This document shows, piece after piece, positions 1 to 8,687 of a stretch of 42,879 nt of DNA. The stretch is taken from the IMG/VR virus record IMGVR_UViG_3300006810_000097, positions 1 to 42,879 of that record. The stretch is one strand, 5' to 3'. Both the position numbers and the translations under genes were made by a program. The stretch's first letter is position 1. Each line of letters opens with the position of its first letter. A model generated the notes under the pieces. That model saw only the letters and a program-made list of their open reading frames with translations. It was not told the DNA's origin and made no database searches. The DNA is from a virus.

Positions 1-153
1 CTTCTTTTGGTAGATGTGGCAGAGCTTGACCCTGATGATGAACTCCCTTTTACACAAGATAACGCAGAGCTTCTTATGAAGAACTCTGGAGATTTTGATA
101 CATGGATTACCGAGGTTGTTGGTGACCTTGAAAATTTTACTGGGAACAAGTAG
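1..153 (+). CDS. Tail assembly chaperone, G-like (C-terminal 50 residues only)
   Basis: The first frame is open from the window edge to a TAG at 151-153 and encodes 50 acidic residues, including VAELDPDDELPFTQDN and ending in GDLENFTGNK. Its position directly before a -1 frame extension and the tape-measure gene matches lambda G, whose product and its GT frameshift form hold the tape measure and recruit tail-tube subunits during tail assembly in the cytoplasm. The assignment rests on gene order and on the frameshift overlap rather than on clear sequence similarity. The N-terminus lies outside the window. Confidence 0.7.
   Translation, partial: LLLVDVAELDPDDELPFTQDNAELLMKNSGDFDTWITEVVGDLENFTGNK
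132..138 (+). promoter_or_regulatory. Candidate -1 programmed ribosomal frameshift site (A AAT TTT)
   Basis: In the G-like frame the sequence reads A AAT TTT, which fits the X XXY YYZ slippery pattern: tRNAs on AAT and TTT can re-pair with AAA and TTT one base back. The -1 frame has a TGA at 129-131 immediately before this heptamer and then stays open to 569. The zero frame stops 13 nt after the heptamer. The joined protein would read ...GDLENF-YWEQVAEIRKLL... without a gap. Lambda uses GGGAAAG for the same purpose, so the site type differs. I could not identify a convincing downstream stem or pseudoknot. Confidence 0.7.
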
Positions 154-569
154 CAGAAATACGAAAGCTACTAGAACGTCATGCAAAACAAACAGATTCT
201 AAGATAGATGTTGAAAAATATCTTACAATTTGTGAACAACTAGGTCAAGAACCTGATCCTGCTAAAATGCCGCTCGAACTCTCTGATTTTCCAGAGGAAG
301 TTCAAGTGGCATTTTTTATATTAGGGCTACTACCCGATCGCTACGAAGGCATGAGCGGCACTTATTTGGGAAAAGTCTGGGAAGGAATAGCATTTTTATT
401 CGATATGTACCAAGTAGAAAATCGAACAACGGTTTTATATTTTATGAAAATGTATGAAACTATTATAGTTTCAGAAAAGTTAGATAAAGCAGAAAAACAA
501 AGAAAACAAGCAGAGCGACAAACACAAGCAGGCGGTGGAAAAAATTACACCCATAATGTAAAAGGCTAA
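132..569 (+). CDS. T-like extension of the G-like chaperone, made by -1 frameshift
   Basis: Frame 3 is open from 132 to a TAA at 567-569. It encodes about 145 residues (YWEQVAEIRKLLERHAKQT... ending GGGKNYTHNVKG). An ATG at 267 could start a 100-residue protein, but about 45 plausible residues precede it with no stop, so I consider expression as a C-terminal extension of the G-like protein more likely. In lambda the T part of gpGT binds the tail-tube protein while the G part coats the tape measure. The C-terminus is Lys/Gln-rich (about residues 115-140) and probably flexible. The stop overlaps the tape-measure start as TAATG (567-571), so translation of the two is probably coupled. Confidence 0.72.
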   Translation, partial: KFYWEQVAEIRKLLERHAKQTDSKIDVEKYLTICEQLGQEPDPAKMPLELSDFPEEVQVAFFILGLLPDRYEGMSGTYLGKVWEGIAFLFDMYQVENRTTVLYFMKMYETIIVSEKLDKAEKQRKQAERQTQAGGGKNYTHNVKG

Positions 570-3500
570 TGGCGAAAAAAATACAAATTGATATTGAAGT
601 CAATGGCAAAATGCAAAAAGCCACGGTCTCTGCTAAAAAGCTAGAAAAAGCTTTAAAAGGAGCAGATGCAGCAACAGGAGGATTAGAAACTAGTTCTAGA
701 AATGCTGAAAGACAGCTAAAAGGGACTGCACGTACTTCTTCAAATAGTACAAAAAACTTTTCTAAGATGGCTCAAGGCATAACTGGGGGCCTTGTTCCTG
801 CGTATGCAACTCTTGCAGCTAACTTATTTGCATTAAGTGCTGCATTTAACTTTTTTAAAAATGCGTCTCAACTAGAAAACTTGGAAAAAAGTCAACTTTC
901 TTTTGCACAAACAACAGGTATTGCAATGGCTTCTGTTACTAACGGATTAAGAGAAGCAAGCCAAGGAATGTTAGGTTTCAGAGAAGCTGCTCAAGCTGCT
1001 GCTATTGGTACAGCAAAAGGGTTTTCTCCAGAGCAATTAAATAAATTAGCAGAGGGTGCAATGAGAGCCTCTGTAGCTCTTGGTAGAGATTTTGCAGATG
1101 CTTTTGATAGACTGGTACGAGGCGTATCTAAAGCAGAACCTGAACTTTTAGACGAATTAGGAATTACTTTAAGACTGGAAAGAGCAACTAAAAGCTACGC
1201 AGATGCATTAGGTCTAGAAGCTAAAGCTCTAACTGAGGCGCAAAGAAGCCAAGCAGTCTTATTAGAAACTCAAAGACAATTAGATGAAATTTTTCAAAAT
1301 GAAGCGGCGGCCAACCCGTTCATTAAGTTAGATAAAGCATTTGAAGATTTAATTAAGACAGTCACTCAAAAATTCTTACCTGTAATATCAGGAATAGCTG
1401 ATATTATTTCTAATAATATTGCAGCTACTATTACAGTTTTTGGACTATTTTCTTTATCTATTTTAAAAGCGGCGTTTAATTTATCAGGACTTCAAGCAAA
1501 AGTTGATGACTGGGCGGCTTCCCATAGCAAGGCTGCGACTCAGGCAAAAAATGACATGGAAGCTTATCGAACTCAAATTGAGCGTTCCGAAGCAGCCCAG
1601 AAAAAACTAAAAGAGGCCGCCAAAAAAACTCTTCAAGGATCTGCACAAAAAGCTTTAGACCAAGGCTCAAGTAGTGCATTGTTGAAAAAAGTAGCTGCAG
1701 GGGGAATAGATAGTCTTGCAAAAGTAGATCAAGCCAACTTAAAAAGATTCTTGAAAAAAGCAGAGCAAAATGTTGATGCTTCTGGTAGAGTAATGTCCGG
1801 AGTATTTAAGGGTGTACATATTTCAGTAGTTCAAGAAATGAACTCGGCGTTTGCCAAGATAGATAGTAGGGTCAAGATTACAGAAGGTCGATGGAAGTTA
1901 AGTTTTAAAAATATTCAGACGTTTGGAAAAATTATGCTGTCAGGCTTGGTGGCTGCAACCAGAACAGCTACAACTGCTATGATAAATATGGCAAATGCAG
2001 TTGGAAATGCTTTCATGAAAGTAGTAAGAATTCTATCCGTAGTTGGACTGGCTCAAATATTTGGTAGTCTTGCTATGGAGTTTACCCAAGCATTAGACGG
2101 CATGTTCAGAAAGGTAGCAAAGTTTTTTGGTATGGAAGATACCTATAAAAATTCAGACCTTGGAAAAGCTTTAGCTCAAACTTCAGTTTTAATAGAAAAA
2201 CATAAAGAATTAAAATCTGCTGCAGACAGCGCAGGAGACGCTATTAAAAATATGTCGGGAGATATTGATGGAATTGTAAAAGGCATGAACAAAGTTCAAA
2301 AGCAAGGATTCAATTCATTAAAGGCAGGTGACGATAAAGATGCTTTAGAAGCTTTTGCAAAACAAGATCGTATGAGAATAACTGCCATGGCAACTCTTCC
2401 CTTAGAAAGTATAATGGAGAAAGTTACCGATATTGCCCGTATGCAGGCTAGTGGTGCAACAGACGAAGCTAACAAACTTTTGAAGAAGCTAAATCCCGAG
2501 TTAGAAAAGCTAGCCACTGTCTCTCCTAGAGTTGCTCAAATACTTCAGCAGCCTATAAATACTTGGGCAGAATCTTTCGCAGAATTACAAAGTGCTGCAA
2601 ATGATAGCTTAGGGACTTTAACGTCTTTTGAAGAACAACTAACCGGCCTTGAGGATGCAATGCGAGATCCTAGCGATCCTGCGTCTCTTTCAATGAAAAT
2701 ATTACAAATTCAAAAGACACTCAAAGATGCTCAAAATAAGATAGGCCCAGGAGCTTTATCCGAAAAACTTCAAAAAGATTTAGATGCTCTCTCCGAAAAA
2801 ATGGGTATGACAAACGACCAATTCTTAGCATTTGTGCAAGACGAAATTTCGAATAGAAGAGACGCTATACGCTTGGGTAACGAAGATGCTATTAGGCGTG
2901 AAAAAACAGCAGGAATGTTAGATAGATTCGCACAGGCTAGACAAAAGTTTTTAGACGATGAACTAGCCGCAATGGCTTCAATTGCTCTTAAAGAAAATGA
3001 ATTGAGATACTTACAAAAAACTCGAGCTTTATTAAATGCAGACGAAGTAGCTGCGAGAGATGAAGTAATATATGCACTAGAACAGCAAATTGAGAAAGAA
3101 AAAGCTATTCTTGAAATAAAACAAGAACAAGAAACGGTTGCAATGAAATTACGAGACCTTGATCAACAAGCAGATTTATTGCAAAAAGAAATACAATTAA
3201 CACAAGTAGCAAAAACTCTAAATGATGTTATCAGTAAGCGTCTACAGATGGAGCAAAATATTGCAGATCTTAAGGATAAGCAACTTCAAAGAGAAATAAA
3301 TGCAGCAAGCAGAGAAAGAAGTCGAACTCCTATGCAGGGAGGTTTTATTAATGAAGGACTAACTCTAAAAGACCAAATAGCAGCACAGGAAGCTTTAATA
3401 GCTAGAATGGAGCAACAGTCCGCAGCGCAACTAGCAGCAAAAAATCAAGCAATTGATTTAGAATACGATCTTTTAGCGCTACAAACAGATCTTGAAGCAA

Positions 3501-4372
3501 CAAGACTTCGACGACTAGCTTTGGAACGATCAGAAGCATTAAGACAGGATAAGCAAGATCCCTCTCAAGATTCTCTAGTTACAAGAACAAACGAAATGGC
3601 CGGCAGGCTAGAAACACAAGCAGACGCCTATGGAGACACTGGTGAAGGCTCTATGAGAGATACTGCGAAAACTTTAGCAAGTTCCGAGGTGAGTGATGGA
3701 CTTGCGGCTGCAAATGAACAGCTAGAGATAATGAAGCAGAAATTAAATGATACTTTTGGAGACGGTGAGTTGAATGAGTACATGGCTAATATGCCTGATA
3801 CTCTTACTTCAGGCTTCACAGATGCCTTTATGTCTATTATGGATGGGACTAAATCAGTAAAACAAGCTTTTGGCGAGATGGCAAAAGCAATGATTGCCGA
3901 CATTATGAGAATAATAATTAAACTTCTTATTCAAAGAGCAATTATGGCAGCAATGGGAATGGCAGATGGTGGAGTTGCGTCCCCAAGCGGTCCAAAGATG
4001 AGATACGGTGGAATCGTCAAGCCACGAGGTTACAGATATGGAGGCTATACAGAAGCACCTCAAATGGCAGCAATCGGAGGTGTCTTTAAAGGGCCGAATG
4101 CAGGGTATCCTGTAATCATGCACGGAACAGAAGCAGTAGTACCATTACCAAACGGCAGAGAAATACCTGTAGAGATGAAAGGTGGCGGTGGCCAAAATAA
4201 TAATGTAACCGTAAATATTAGTATGGATAACTCTGGAGCTGGAAGCAGAACTCAAAGTAGCAACGGACAAGATGCAAATCAGTTAGGAACTGCAGTTGCA
4301 GCAGCGGTACAGAGAGAACTTCAAAATCAAAAAAGAGCAGGCGGCATTTTAAGCCCCTACGGAGCAGCGTAA
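569..4372 (+). CDS. Tail tape-measure protein (H-like)
   Basis: This 1267-residue protein has the form of a siphovirus tape measure. It has a charged N-terminus (MAKKIQIDIEVNG), hydrophobic stretches near residues 70-97, 287-300 and 1107-1130, and a long Glu/Lys/Gln/Ala-rich helical, probably coiled-coil, region at about 780-1040. The C-terminal motif GTEAVVPLPNG resembles the G.EAV.PL motif at the end of many tape measures. It sets tail length and is thought to pass into the cell envelope during DNA ejection. Scaling from lambda gpH (853 residues for about 135 nm) gives roughly 190-200 nm. The ATG overlaps the preceding stop (TAATG) with AAAGG just upstream. No lambda-type H processing site could be identified. 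Confidence 0.93.
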   Translation: MAKKIQIDIEVNGKMQKATVSAKKLEKALKGADAATGGLETSSRNAERQLKGTARTSSNSTKNFSKMAQGITGGLVPAYATLAANLFALSAAFNFFKNASQLENLEKSQLSFAQTTGIAMASVTNGLREASQGMLGFREAAQAAAIGTAKGFSPEQLNKLAEGAMRASVALGRDFADAFDRLVRGVSKAEPELLDELGITLRLERATKSYADALGLEAKALTEAQRSQAVLLETQRQLDEIFQNEAAANPFIKLDKAFEDLIKTVTQKFLPVISGIADIISNNIAATITVFGLFSLSILKAAFNLSGLQAKVDDWAASHSKAATQAKNDMEAYRTQIERSEAAQKKLKEAAKKTLQGSAQKALDQGSSSALLKKVAAGGIDSLAKVDQANLKRFLKKAEQNVDASGRVMSGVFKGVHISVVQEMNSAFAKIDSRVKITEGRWKLSFKNIQTFGKIMLSGLVAATRTATTAMINMANAVGNAFMKVVRILSVVGLAQIFGSLAMEFTQALDGMFRKVAKFFGMEDTYKNSDLGKALAQTSVLIEKHKELKSAADSAGDAIKNMSGDIDGIVKGMNKVQKQGFNSLKAGDDKDALEAFAKQDRMRITAMATLPLESIMEKVTDIARMQASGATDEANKLLKKLNPELEKLATVSPRVAQILQQPINTWAESFAELQSAANDSLGTLTSFEEQLTGLEDAMRDPSDPASLSMKILQIQKTLKDAQNKIGPGALSEKLQKDLDALSEKMGMTNDQFLAFVQDEISNRRDAIRLGNEDAIRREKTAGMLDRFAQARQKFLDDELAAMASIALKENELRYLQKTRALLNADEVAARDEVIYALEQQIEKEKAILEIKQEQETVAMKLRDLDQQADLLQKEIQLTQVAKTLNDVISKRLQMEQNIADLKDKQLQREINAASRERSRTPMQGGFINEGLTLKDQIAAQEALIARMEQQSAAQLAAKNQAIDLEYDLLALQTDLEATRLRRLALERSEALRQDKQDPSQDSLVTRTNEMAGRLETQADAYGDTGEGSMRDTAKTLASSEVSDGLAAANEQLEIMKQKLNDTFGDGELNEYMANMPDTLTSGFTDAFMSIMDGTKSVKQAFGEMAKAMIADIMRIIIKLLIQRAIMAAMGMADGGVASPSGPKMRYGGIVKPRGYRYGGYTEAPQMAAIGGVFKGPNAGYPVIMHGTEAVVPLPNGREIPVEMKGGGGQNNNVTVNISMDNSGAGSRTQSSNGQDANQLGTAVAAAVQRELQNQKRAGGILSPYGAA

Positions 4373-7300
4373 ATGGCAGCAACAGTTTCAGCAGCAGCGC
4401 CTAGTAATCCAAGTGATGGAGATTTATGGTTTGATAGCGTAAATCTTCGAATGTATATCTATTATGATGATGGAAATACTCAGCAATGGGTAATTACTGG
4501 CCCCACAGGATTAAAAGGTGAGACAGGAGACGCAGGACCCACAGGCCCCACCGGTACTTCAGGACCTGCTGGAGTAGCTGGACCTACTGGACCTCAAGGT
4601 CTTACAGGACCACAAGGACCACAAGGACCACAAGGACCTATTGGTATAGGTACAACCGGCCCTCAAGGACCAGTTGGAGCTACCGGACCTACTGGGCCTA
4701 AAGGAGATAAAGGTGATACTGGGGCTATTGGATTAACTGGGCCTCAAGGACCTATTGGACCCGATGGCCCTGTCGGGCCTCAAGGAGATAAAGGTGATGA
4801 TGGCCCTCAAGGAGCTACTGGACCCGCAGGAGCTTCTGTAACTGGCCCTACTGGACCTACCGGCCCTCAAGGACCTGCTGGAAATGATGGTGCAGAAGGC
4901 CCAGAAGGCCCTCAAGGACCTGCTGGACCTACTGGACCTACTGGACCTATTGGACCCGCGGGACCCACTGGGCCTATTGGATTAACTGGTCCTGCCGGAC
5001 CTCAAGGACCGATAGGAAATGATGGGCCTCAAGGAGATACAGGAGATATAGGAGCTACTGGACCCGCAGGACCCACGGGCCCTGCTGGACCAACTGGACC
5101 TACGGGACCTGCTGGACCAACTGGACCAATAGGAAGTACTGGCCCCGCCGGACCTCAAGGACCTCAAGGACCTGCCGGCCCAATAGGAAATGATGGCCCT
5201 CAAGGAGATACAGGCGAAACAGGAGCTACTGGACCTGCTGGACCTGCTGGACCTGTTGGTGCTACAGGAGCGACTGGACCTGCTGGACCAACTGGACCAA
5301 TAGGAAATACTGGCCCTCAAGGACCTCAAGGACCTATTGGACCCACGGGTCCTACAGGAAATGATGGCCCTCAAGGACAAACGGGTGCTCAAGGCCCTGT
5401 GGGACCTCAAGGAGAGAAAGGGGATACAGGAAATACTGGACCTACCGGACCTGTCGGACCTGCTGGGCCTACTGGTGCTACAGGTATTCAAGGCCCCGCC
5501 GGCCCTCAAGGACCTCAAGGAGCAGATGGTCTAGATGGTGCTCAAGGTCCCGCCGGACCTGTAGGATTAACAGGGCCACAAGGTAATCAAGGGTTAGGAT
5601 TTACTGGAGGTAGCTATACTGCTTCAACAGGTATTGTAACCTTTAGCTCTGATGATGGTCTAGGATTTAGTACTGCAGATTTACGCGGTGATGGGAATAG
5701 AGGTATTTCTTCAGCAATAGTAGATGTAAATGATGATTTAATTCTTACTCTCGCAGATAGTACAACTATTAATGCCGGACCGGTGGTTGGACCCACAGGA
5801 GCGACAGGAGCGACAGGACCTACCGGCCCTGCTGGTACTAATGGAACAGGGTTTACTGGAGGTAGTTATACTGTTTCAACAGGAGTCGTAACATTTACTT
5901 CTGATGATGGACTAGGTTTTAGCACAGGAGATTTACGTGGCGATGGAAATAGAGGTATTTCTTCAGCGACAGTAAATGCAAATGATGATTTAATTCTTAC
6001 TCTTGCAGATAGTACAACTATTAATGCCGGAACAGTGGTAGGCCCGCAAGGGCCCACTGGTCCCACTGGTCCTACTGGCCCTACTGGGGCTACGGGACCT
6101 GCTGGAGCAGATGGTGCTGATGGAGTTGATGGAGCAGATGGTACTAGTGGAACTGATGGCACCGGGTTTACTGGGGGCTCTTACGATATAAGTACAGGTA
6201 CTGTAACGTTTACTTCTGATGATGGACTAGGTTTTAGCACAGGAGATTTACGCGGCGTAAATGGAGTAGATGGTGCTGATGGTGCTGATGGTGCAAGTTC
6301 AATTGTATTTGATGTCGAGCCTACTTATACTAGTGGAACTCCTTCTGCTTTTTCTTTCTCAGGGGCAGGATTTCCCGTTGCAAGAACAAATCCTGATCTA
6401 TATCTTCAAAAGGGTATAACATATTATTTTGATCCGGGTGATTTTGACAGTTTAAGTCCTATTACCAGTTCAGACGGCTGGGCCTTTTCTAGCAGTAACT
6501 ATATTACTTCTGCGGATAGTATAAATGGTCAAACTTTTCCAGCCCAAGCGCATACAGATACACAGTTTGAAGGAAACTCACAAACTACAACTCAAGGTGT
6601 TTATGTATTTACAGCTGCAGGAGCGGGAAATTATGTAAGGCTTTATACAAAAACATACTTTCTGTTGTCTAGTAACTGGTATAGAAAAGCTTATACAGCT
6701 TCCCCTACTTTTAATGTAAAAGAAGGATATGTACTTACTTGGGAAAAAATCAATTCTTATCATGAAAGAACTAGTGAAAAAGAAGTACGCGCACAATTTT
6801 GGCTAGTAGATATAACAAATGGAGGCTTTTATCGAGCCTATCCTCAAAATAGCGAAGGATACTACATTGGCACGAGTAGTTCTGCTACTTCGTATAGTTA
6901 TACTTTTACAACCACAGGACAGTATCGGTGGGTAGCTCTTTTAGGAGTACTTGACCTTGGAAATAATTCAGGAGATTCTACAGAAGTCTATGCAGATTTT
7001 GGAAATTTTGAACTAAGCAGTGGACATCCTTTATGGATTCAAAGTACTTCAGGGGCTTATGATGCGGCAAATGTTTTAGGGGCTACAGATGGAGTAACAA
7101 ATAATGGAGCGGATAGAGATAGGGTTTCATTTACTGTACCTTTAGATGCTCCTTCTACTCTCTATTATGTGGACGAAAACCACTCCGCAATGGCAGGAAC
7201 AATTTATACGAGTGATGCAGGGTCGGGCGGCAGTAGTTCTAGCATTACAGATGGAACTAGCACTTTAGATTTTGATTCTAATAATAACTTACGGTTAGAT

Positions 7301-8149
7301 ACTCATTTCCTTCCCTCAACCAGTGTAAGTTACGATTTAGGAAGTGCTACCCAAAAATGGAGATATTTGTACTTAGATAATAATACCATTTTTATGGGCG
7401 ATCAAACTTTAAGCACAGATTCGTCAGGACAACTTGTTCTTGGCGAAACTATGGACTTTGGAGGTGAAGGCACAGGAGGAGTTGCTTATGTAGATTGGCA
7501 AACAGGAAATAAATTAGTTATACGAACTAATGGGCCTGGAGCTCCAACAGAATCTCCTTTTAATGAAAAATTTGCATCAATTAAAAAAGATGATTCTTTC
7601 GAGCTGCTAACTGGTGCCGCGATATCTGGTGAAACTGATGCCAACGGCAACTTCCCAGCAAATACAACATTGAAAGCAACTGGCGCTGCCACTTTTACAG
7701 CAGTAAGTTTTGCAGGAGATCCTAATTATTATTATGATTGGGAAATACCTGTTGATACAGTGCCCGGCTCAAATGTATATGTATATACTTTTAACTTAAA
7801 ACGGTCTCCAATTTCGGAAGTCACCCAAATAATTAAAGCAGGCACAACTATAGATGCATCGGCTTTAACAGGGAATCTTCCTGCTTTAGGAATGTCAGGA
7901 AGCTTAATCCCGGATACAAATGCTCAATATGATTTAGGGTCTGCTGAATATAAGATAAGACATTTATACTTGTCAGATAATACAATTTACTCTGATAGTG
8001 GAAATATAAAAGTAGCTCAACACCAAGCAGGAGGGGCACCCAGCACCTCTACTCGACTCATCTCTACAGCAAAGTTGAAAGAAATTGCAGCGGCTTCTCC
8101 AGATTATGGGGCTTTTCAAGCAGCTATTGCAGCTCTTGAGGATAATTAA
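4373..8149 (+). CDS. Collagen-like tail fibre/adhesin inserted between H and M
   Basis: This gene encodes 1258 residues and starts on the base after the tape-measure stop. Domains in order: a GDLWFD...QWV module (about residues 5-42); a Gly-X-Y tract (43 to about 408), mostly GPT/GPA/GPQ with two interruptions; three copies of a GFTGGSY...SDDGLGFST module separated by further collagen stubs (about 407-640); a beta-rich region; a cupredoxin-like segment with GHP at 884-886 and NHSAM at 936-940; and two YDLGS fibre modules (about 983 and 1180). Gly-X-Y tracts normally form trimeric triple helices, and this one would be roughly 100 nm long. Lambda has no gene here. I infer a side fibre or a decoration near the tip. 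The copper-ligand Cys of the related domain in the 35317 gene is Asp934 here. Confidence 0.88.
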   Translation: MAATVSAAAPSNPSDGDLWFDSVNLRMYIYYDDGNTQQWVITGPTGLKGETGDAGPTGPTGTSGPAGVAGPTGPQGLTGPQGPQGPQGPIGIGTTGPQGPVGATGPTGPKGDKGDTGAIGLTGPQGPIGPDGPVGPQGDKGDDGPQGATGPAGASVTGPTGPTGPQGPAGNDGAEGPEGPQGPAGPTGPTGPIGPAGPTGPIGLTGPAGPQGPIGNDGPQGDTGDIGATGPAGPTGPAGPTGPTGPAGPTGPIGSTGPAGPQGPQGPAGPIGNDGPQGDTGETGATGPAGPAGPVGATGATGPAGPTGPIGNTGPQGPQGPIGPTGPTGNDGPQGQTGAQGPVGPQGEKGDTGNTGPTGPVGPAGPTGATGIQGPAGPQGPQGADGLDGAQGPAGPVGLTGPQGNQGLGFTGGSYTASTGIVTFSSDDGLGFSTADLRGDGNRGISSAIVDVNDDLILTLADSTTINAGPVVGPTGATGATGPTGPAGTNGTGFTGGSYTVSTGVVTFTSDDGLGFSTGDLRGDGNRGISSATVNANDDLILTLADSTTINAGTVVGPQGPTGPTGPTGPTGATGPAGADGADGVDGADGTSGTDGTGFTGGSYDISTGTVTFTSDDGLGFSTGDLRGVNGVDGADGADGASSIVFDVEPTYTSGTPSAFSFSGAGFPVARTNPDLYLQKGITYYFDPGDFDSLSPITSSDGWAFSSSNYITSADSINGQTFPAQAHTDTQFEGNSQTTTQGVYVFTAAGAGNYVRLYTKTYFLLSSNWYRKAYTASPTFNVKEGYVLTWEKINSYHERTSEKEVRAQFWLVDITNGGFYRAYPQNSEGYYIGTSSSATSYSYTFTTTGQYRWVALLGVLDLGNNSGDSTEVYADFGNFELSSGHPLWIQSTSGAYDAANVLGATDGVTNNGADRDRVSFTVPLDAPSTLYYVDENHSAMAGTIYTSDAGSGGSSSSITDGTSTLDFDSNNNLRLDTHFLPSTSVSYDLGSATQKWRYLYLDNNTIFMGDQTLSTDSSGQLVLGETMDFGGEGTGGVAYVDWQTGNKLVIRTNGPGAPTESPFNEKFASIKKDDSFELLTGAAISGETDANGNFPANTTLKATGAATFTAVSFAGDPNYYYDWEIPVDTVPGSNVYVYTFNLKRSPISEVTQIIKAGTTIDASALTGNLPALGMSGSLIPDTNAQYDLGSAEYKIRHLYLSDNTIYSDSGNIKVAQHQAGGAPSTSTRLISTAKLKEIAAASPDYGAFQAAIAALEDN
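4499..5602 (+). repeat. Collagen-encoding Gly-X-Y repeat tract
   Basis: About 120 consecutive Gly-X-Y triplets are encoded, with GPT, GPA, GPQ and GPI dominating. Two short breaks (around GPIGIGTTG, and GASVT) interrupt the phase. The DNA is a degenerate 9-bp repeat (GGA CCT ..A type), which makes copy-number change by slippage likely. Confidence 0.9.
5591..6255 (+). repeat. Three direct copies of a GFTGGSY...SDDGLGFST module
   Basis: Copies begin near 5591, 5843 and 6157. The first two are about 65 residues and share [10 protein letters not shown] and [14 protein letters not shown], with almost identical DNA in the last part. The third is cut after LRG and runs into a short GADGADGA stub. 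Similar RGI...LI...DG... modules occur between collagen tracts in other phage fibres, and probably act as trimeric spacers. Confidence 0.85.
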
Positions 8150-8159
8150 GGAGACTTAA

Positions 8160-8687
8160 ATGGCAGCAGATTTCCCAGGTAGTCCTTCAAATGGCGATAC
8201 TTATACATACAATGGAGTAACATATGTATATAATGCCGTAATAGGAGCATGGAGCATTGATCCCGGGACTGCAGGAGGGACATCCTCTTATGGAGAGATA
8301 TTTATACTAAAAGTTCCTGCAGATGCTATATCTGGAGGAGTTCCTCTTACAGATTCTTTCTATACTTTTGATAGGGGTTTAAGTAGGGCTTCAAATTTTA
8401 ATATTTTGACCGCAAAATTTGGAGATGGATATGAACAAAGAGCTATAGATGGAACAAACTCTAAAAGAGATATGTTTGGAGTATCTTTTTCTAATAGAAC
8501 TAAAGAAGATATTAATCTTATAGCAAAGTTTCTAGATGTACATCAAGCAAAAAACTTTGATATAATTATTCCAGAGTATGATGGAAATCAAACTATAAAA
8601 GTAGTGTGTGAGGGATATAATATAAAATATTTGTACCATAGTTATCATTCTCTAACCGCAGAATTTAGACGAGTTTATGAACCATGA
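8160..8687 (+). CDS. Minor tail protein M-like, with an N-terminal fibre-type module
   Basis: Residues about 65-175 match the lambda M / DUF2460-like tail-tip family: FGDGYEQ, then a beta-rich stretch ending SLTAEFRRVYEP, with KVVCEGY before it. Lambda gpM is 109 residues and forms part of the tail tip above gpL. This protein has 175 because residues 1-34 are a FPGSPSNGD...YNGVTYVYN...AW module, otherwise seen here only at the N-termini of four fibre genes (34092, 35317, 40106, 41682). The start has a strong Shine-Dalgarno with the upstream stop built into it (TAAGGAG at 8147). The gene overlaps the L-like gene by ATGA. The M assignment is supported by both sequence and gene order. The fusion is the odd feature. 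Confidence 0.85.
   Translation: MAADFPGSPSNGDTYTYNGVTYVYNAVIGAWSIDPGTAGGTSSYGEIFILKVPADAISGGVPLTDSFYTFDRGLSRASNFNILTAKFGDGYEQRAIDGTNSKRDMFGVSFSNRTKEDINLIAKFLDVHQAKNFDIIIPEYDGNQTIKVVCEGYNIKYLYHSYHSLTAEFRRVYEP

Noticed and set aside
267-569. Separate 100-residue gene starting at ATG 267
   Set aside because: The frame continues upstream to 132 with sensible sequence and joins the chaperone frame at a slippery heptamer; there is no good ribosome binding site before 267.
4982-5518. Long open frame on the - strand across the collagen tract, and shorter ones at 4733-4915 (-) and 5337-5534 (+)
   Set aside because: They are by-products of the Gly-X-Y codon repeat, made of Arg/Ser/Leu-rich low-complexity sequence with no ribosome binding site.
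4499-6300. CRISPR-like or satellite repeat
   Set aside because: The repeats are short, in frame and coding (Gly-X-Y), with no spacers.
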